A stretch of DNA of 64,000 nucleotides. Source: Alkalibacterium sp. AK22 (GTDB lineage: Bacteria > Bacillota > Bacilli > Lactobacillales > Carnobacteriaceae_A). The notes under the pieces are model-generated. The model had not been told where the DNA came from and did not search any database. It saw only the letters and a program-made list of their open reading frames with translations. Position 1 is the first letter of the stretch. Each line of letters begins with the position of its first letter. The translations under genes were made by a program, and so were the position numbers. Location of the stretch: positions 46,782 through 110,781 of the forward strand of contig NZ_JANL01000029.1 of NCBI RefSeq assembly GCF_000585255.1, in the 5' to 3' direction. Positions 61,501 to 64,000 of this stretch are shown here, one piece after another.

Positions 61501-64000
61501 CAGCAGACAGGACAGTTTAGTGAACGTATTGATTGGGAAATTAAACTAAATCCCAATCGCTCGCGTGTAACAGAGTTTAAGCTGACGGATACACCGGATT
61601 TGAACGCTCAGCTTGTGCCGGAATCCTTTGTTTTGTATCAGGCAGATGTTTCAGCAGACGGCGTCTTGTCAAAATCAGAAACAATCCTGACTGAAGGACA
61701 AGACTATAATCTGGTTCTTGCTATAGATGAAGAAACAGGAGAACAGTCTTTTGAGCTGACATTCCCTTCGGAAATTACTGAAGCCTATATTTTAACTTAC
61801 AGCTCTCTGATTGATCCACTAGTCAGCCAGGGCGAAGCCATCACCAATGCGTTCAGAGTAGAAGGAAACACTGTGGAGTTTCTGGAGTTGACTGATGAGG
61901 AAATCTCAGTTTTTAAATCCAACCAGGGAGGTGGAGACGGATCTAGCATTCGAGGAAGCCTGCTCATTCAAAAAGCTGATCCGGCAGAGACGTTACTTCC
62001 AGGAGCAGAATTTGAACTCTTAACTGAACGAGGCAGTCAAGTACTCCGACGAGGACGAACTGATGAAAACGGTCAGCTGAGATTTGGAGGTTTGAGACGT
62101 GGGACATACCTTCTCCGTGAAGTAGAGGCCCCTGAGCGTTATGTGATTGATGAAGATCTAGCTGCTGGACGCCTCATTACATTGAATCATGATGAAGATG
62201 AACAGGTAACTGAATTTTCTGCTCAAAATAGACGTACCCAGGTGGATATCAGAAAAGTGTCCCCTTCAGGTAGGATTCGCTCAGATTTTGTGTTCTCCGT
62301 TCTATCCGAAACAGGAGAGGTTATTCGAGAAAATATATTAGCTGAGAACGGGAGAGCAGTCGTTGAGGATCTCGATCCTGGTCAGTACTTTGTACAGGAA
62401 GTACAAGCGCCTGAGGGCTTTATTTTAAACACAGAGCGTTTCCCATTTACGGTAGCCATTAAGGAAGATGGCACCCAGCCCGTTCCAACTATTGAAATCA
62501 TGAATTATCAGGGCCAGGTTAGATGGCAAAAGGAAGATCAAGCAGGCAATGCTTTAGCAGGAGCTCGTTTTGAAATAAGAAACAGCAATGGGGATAGTGT
62601 TGCCGAGCCTGTATCAAACCGAAATGGGCGAGTGCAAGTATCTAATCTTGCTCCAGGAAACTATACTGTAAGAGAAACACGTTCAGCTGAAGGATATATA
62701 AGAGACACCGACGAAAAGAGTTTTTCCATTACAGCTGAAAACAGTGGACAACCCGATATTGTTCAGCTAAGTAGCTGGACGAACTATCAAGGCACTGTCC
62801 GTTTGATTAAAACCGATGCATCGGGAGAAATCCTGCCCGGTGCAGTATTTGAACTTAGACAGGGTGATCAAGCTATATCTGAATGGACAACAGATGAAGC
62901 AGGCGTCATCACAGTCGAGAACTTAGAACCAGGGGAGTACAGCTTTGTAGAAGTTCAAGCCCCAGAAGGCTTTGCAATCAACACTGAGCCTGTTACTTTT
63001 GAGATAAAGTCTGAACATTCAGGAGAGCCTGTATTGATCATGCTTGATGATTTTATAAATTATCAGGGGAGTATCGAGTTGATCAAAACAGACAAAGATG
63101 GAGCGGGCTTATCAGGTGCTGTTTTTGAAGTAAGAGATGATAATGATTTGCTGATCCAAGATGGTATTGTTTCAGGAGACAACGGAAGTATCCGTGTGAC
63201 TGATTTAGCTCCGGGTTCATATAGGTTAAGAGAAATTCAGTCTCCCGAAGGTTTCATTACAAACACGGAGCAGCTGGAATTTGAGATCAGTGACCGCAAT
63301 GCCGGAGAACTGGAAACAATAGATCTGGGAACCTTCGAAAACTTCCAGGGAGACGTGCTGCTTCAGAAAACAGATGCAGAAGGAGCGCCCCTCGAAGGTG
63401 CACGCTTTACTTTGTATAAAGAGGGTGAAAGGCTGTTTAGTGATTTGATTACGGACGACTTGGGGATGCTGGAAGTTAAGCAGCTGGCCCCAGGTTCATA
63501 TCGCCTAGTTGAGTCTCAGGCACCTGAAGGGTTTATAAAAAACACGGTGGAGCGTTTGTTTACCGTGCCTAATGAGCATACCGGCGTGCTAGAAACTATT
63601 GAAGTTGATCCAGTAATCAACTACCAAGGAAGCATACGACTGGAGAAAACAGATCAGAATGGAGAGGCTCTAGCTGACGCAACATTTGATTTGCTGAAAG
63701 AGGGCGAACGGTTATCCGAATGGACAAGCAATCAGGAGGGCATCATTGAAATCAATGATCTGGCTCCAGGAGACTATACTTTAGTTGAAACGAGCGCGCC
63801 TGATGGTTTTATCAGAAACACCACGCCTGTCAGCTTTCAGATTTTTGCCGAATCAGAAGATGAACCTGAACAGCTCGATTTAGGAAGCTTTGAAAATGTT
63901 CAAGGTAGTGTCCAGTTCCAGAAAATCACAAGTCAGGGAGAAGCCTTGTCGGATCCTGTCTTTAGTCTTTACCGAGATGGCGAAAAGGTAAGAACAGACA
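58567..64000 (+). CDS. Giant MSCRAMM-type adhesin with collagen-binding-like and Cna-B/SpaA repeats, 3' partial
   Basis: The frame is open from ATG 58567 (site AGGGGGAAAAAG) to the window end, at least 1811 codons. Signal peptide about residues 1-27 (ending TVIA, then EDW). An acidic linker lies at about 173-250. An Ig-like adhesin domain at about 250-384 is followed by five tandem collagen-binding-like domains of about 145 residues, starting near 385, 535, 684, 826 and 970. From residue 1129 there are eight Cna-B/SpaA prealbumin-like repeats of 92-94 residues (about 61951, 62233, 62506, 62785, 63061, 63343, 63622, 63898), each with a K-D motif (LIKTD) and an APEGF-type Glu region expected to form isopeptide bonds. 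The sortase LPxTG end should lie beyond the window. Surface adhesion role; partner unknown. Confidence 0.9.
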   Translation, partial: MKRIMHAMITIMLFIQQLAMIPFTVIAEDWSNDKGLQIDSITIIDNDTLETVDSVIDGDSIKIAVQYENTTEEKQSRHIELPEAIHVPSSDGDLLDEETGESIGTYTLSPDYIDLTVIEQTAGSFLVDATIDTGTDEEAAVAFIFAADGERFEQTLTVKPQKTTETIEFEEARHDEAEEDNKDSVDTEEDQSDFSASNEHTFEDLEEDERDKEEQAEQTDEQIDEEVTDEANASTEEDSQDEIEEGRATEEQVRFTDVRFTDREGTVFNADNPLDLNASSIGRLDFSWFLIDGHTVSAGDTYTFNLPDEFRPVSGTSGLLGDVGTWSVTQEGTVLFTFNEGVEGDDVRGSFFFEVALDEEALSDQIQQEIAFDIVPEFVVSFPVIPKNSRLIDKEGTINNEGFNSTEAFWTIDINTALDTMVNPVVSDQLPEFMAYQSDSLEITVLRMTPQGERIEEERLDTAAYSVSVEEGKLVIDLSGLNEDQLRQAYRIRYTTDIIEPETGFDGAQTFTNSAVLASDGQNHTTTSTVSSGYGLAIEKLSPRYDSTLQTFDWTINYNFNEKLIDQGSATLADTWTPENVMALKEGSFQVFEVSIDNQGQPIRSASPVSSSLYTLDIRADNSGFDLQFNDLIDRQAYQIVYTTRLTGQQGTGIVESGGRVINEILTGTEASSGSSGAFGQQGLRKRHVATDIGRKQIDWELRINRNSYTMNNLVLTDTFEGDGLSLLPNDDNYSGFELKLLTIEGEEFTGYTIDYTEAQAEEAGGFVLTFTESIDFPLTLRYSTRFERNSDGTATYANTAKIEWEEGDRTFSSDSGRVSSGSTGLTASNGVKNGRYNAVTRETTWSVFANYARLPIGEDFEIRDRLPGNQQWLMDSFEVFSYEVAANGDRINEQVLNDNQFTLEFVEDNEVFVVSLDDSLKGERLAVGVRFNTEFTDGWVRDAVIDNVATVTNNEETIRLEASVEVPFGGVFADKSGQQTGQFSERIDWEIKLNPNRSRVTEFKLTDTPDLNAQLVPESFVLYQADVSADGVLSKSETILTEGQDYNLVLAIDEETGEQSFELTFPSEITEAYILTYSSLIDPLVSQGEAITNAFRVEGNTVEFLELTDEEISVFKSNQGGGDGSSIRGSLLIQKADPAETLLPGAEFELLTERGSQVLRRGRTDENGQLRFGGLRRGTYLLREVEAPERYVIDEDLAAGRLITLNHDEDEQVTEFSAQNRRTQVDIRKVSPSGRIRSDFVFSVLSETGEVIRENILAENGRAVVEDLDPGQYFVQEVQAPEGFILNTERFPFTVAIKEDGTQPVPTIEIMNYQGQVRWQKEDQAGNALAGARFEIRNSNGDSVAEPVSNRNGRVQVSNLAPGNYTVRETRSAEGYIRDTDEKSFSITAENSGQPDIVQLSSWTNYQGTVRLIKTDASGEILPGAVFELRQGDQAISEWTTDEAGVITVENLEPGEYSFVEVQAPEGFAINTEPVTFEIKSEHSGEPVLIMLDDFINYQGSIELIKTDKDGAGLSGAVFEVRDDNDLLIQDGIVSGDNGSIRVTDLAPGSYRLREIQSPEGFITNTEQLEFEISDRNAGELETIDLGTFENFQGDVLLQKTDAEGAPLEGARFTLYKEGERLFSDLITDDLGMLEVKQLAPGSYRLVESQAPEGFIKNTVERLFTVPNEHTGVLETIEVDPVINYQGSIRLEKTDQNGEALADATFDLLKEGERLSEWTSNQEGIIEINDLAPGDYTLVETSAPDGFIRNTTPVSFQIFAESEDEPEQLDLGSFENVQGSVQFQKITSQGEALSDPVFSLYRDGEKVRTD
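62506..64000 (+). repeat. Tandem Cna-B/SpaA repeats in the adhesin
   Basis: Six repeats from 62506 are spaced 279, 276, 282, 279 and 276 bases and begin YQG, FQG or VQG. They share LAPGSYRLxE and xAPEGFxxNT. The two units before them (61951, 62233) are more diverged. The high similarity suggests recent duplication and possible repeat-number variation. The array continues past the window. Confidence 0.85.

Overview
The window looks like part of the chromosome of a low-GC Gram-positive coccus or rod of the order Lactobacillales, plausibly the Carnobacteriaceae. The evidence is the Firmicutes-type ribosome-binding sites with many TTG and GTG starts, a class II GalT, an Mga-type regulator, a Cna/SpaA-type surface adhesin, cre-like CcpA sites, and a ComK-like protein near a small sigma factor. 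The genus is inferred, not shown. No rRNA, tRNA or CRISPR array was seen.

Layout. (1) 1-15178: an exopolysaccharide/capsule locus. It holds capF-capG (UDP-L-FucNAc branch), four glycosyltransferases, a Wzy polymerase, a degraded IS30-family transposase, a Wzx flippase, then an ATP-grasp ligase, a GNAT acetyltransferase, a VioA-like aminotransferase and rmlA-rmlB. The last five genes suggest a dTDP-4-amino-4,6-dideoxyhexose with an acyl or aminoacyl group. The middle of this block (about 2.2-12 kb) is visibly more AT-rich than its flanks. (2) 15541-19719: two separately transcribed ATP-grasp proteins of the sugar-transfer-associated type and a second flippase. (3) 20133-21380: a dicarboxylate/glutamate symporter. 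(4) 21904-35572: a galactoside-use cluster, galK-galT-galM-galR, GH36 alpha-galactosidase, GH2 beta-galactosidase, and a sugar ABC importer (binding protein and two permeases, no ATPase). galK and lacZ have matching promoters with TTTACTAAA boxes and cre sites.

(5) 36395-44192: a second polysaccharide locus (wzy, three GT4 enzymes, wzx, wzz-like co-polymerase, BY-kinase), with the chain-length control genes at the 3' end. (6) 44305-50585: a SAP-like basic protein, a small sigma factor followed closely by an Amidase_3 protein, galU, a ComK-like protein on the minus strand, and a TPR-type lipoprotein. (7) 50727-56630: a 6-phospho-beta-glucosidase, a PLP decarboxylase plus ATP-grasp pair, and an FGGY sugar kinase that has lost its N-terminus. 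(8) 56869-64000: an Mga-type regulator divergent from a very large adhesin with tandem collagen-binding-like domains and at least eight Cna-B/SpaA repeats. The adhesin runs off the window.

How they fit together. Galactose from alpha- and beta-galactosides enters the Leloir pathway (GalM, GalK, GalT), and GalU links this to UDP-sugars for the two polysaccharide loci. The least explained parts are the four ATP-grasp ligases, the decarboxylase/ATP-grasp pair, the sigma factor/amidase/ComK-like neighbourhood, and the Mga-adhesin pair with a perfect inverted repeat between them.
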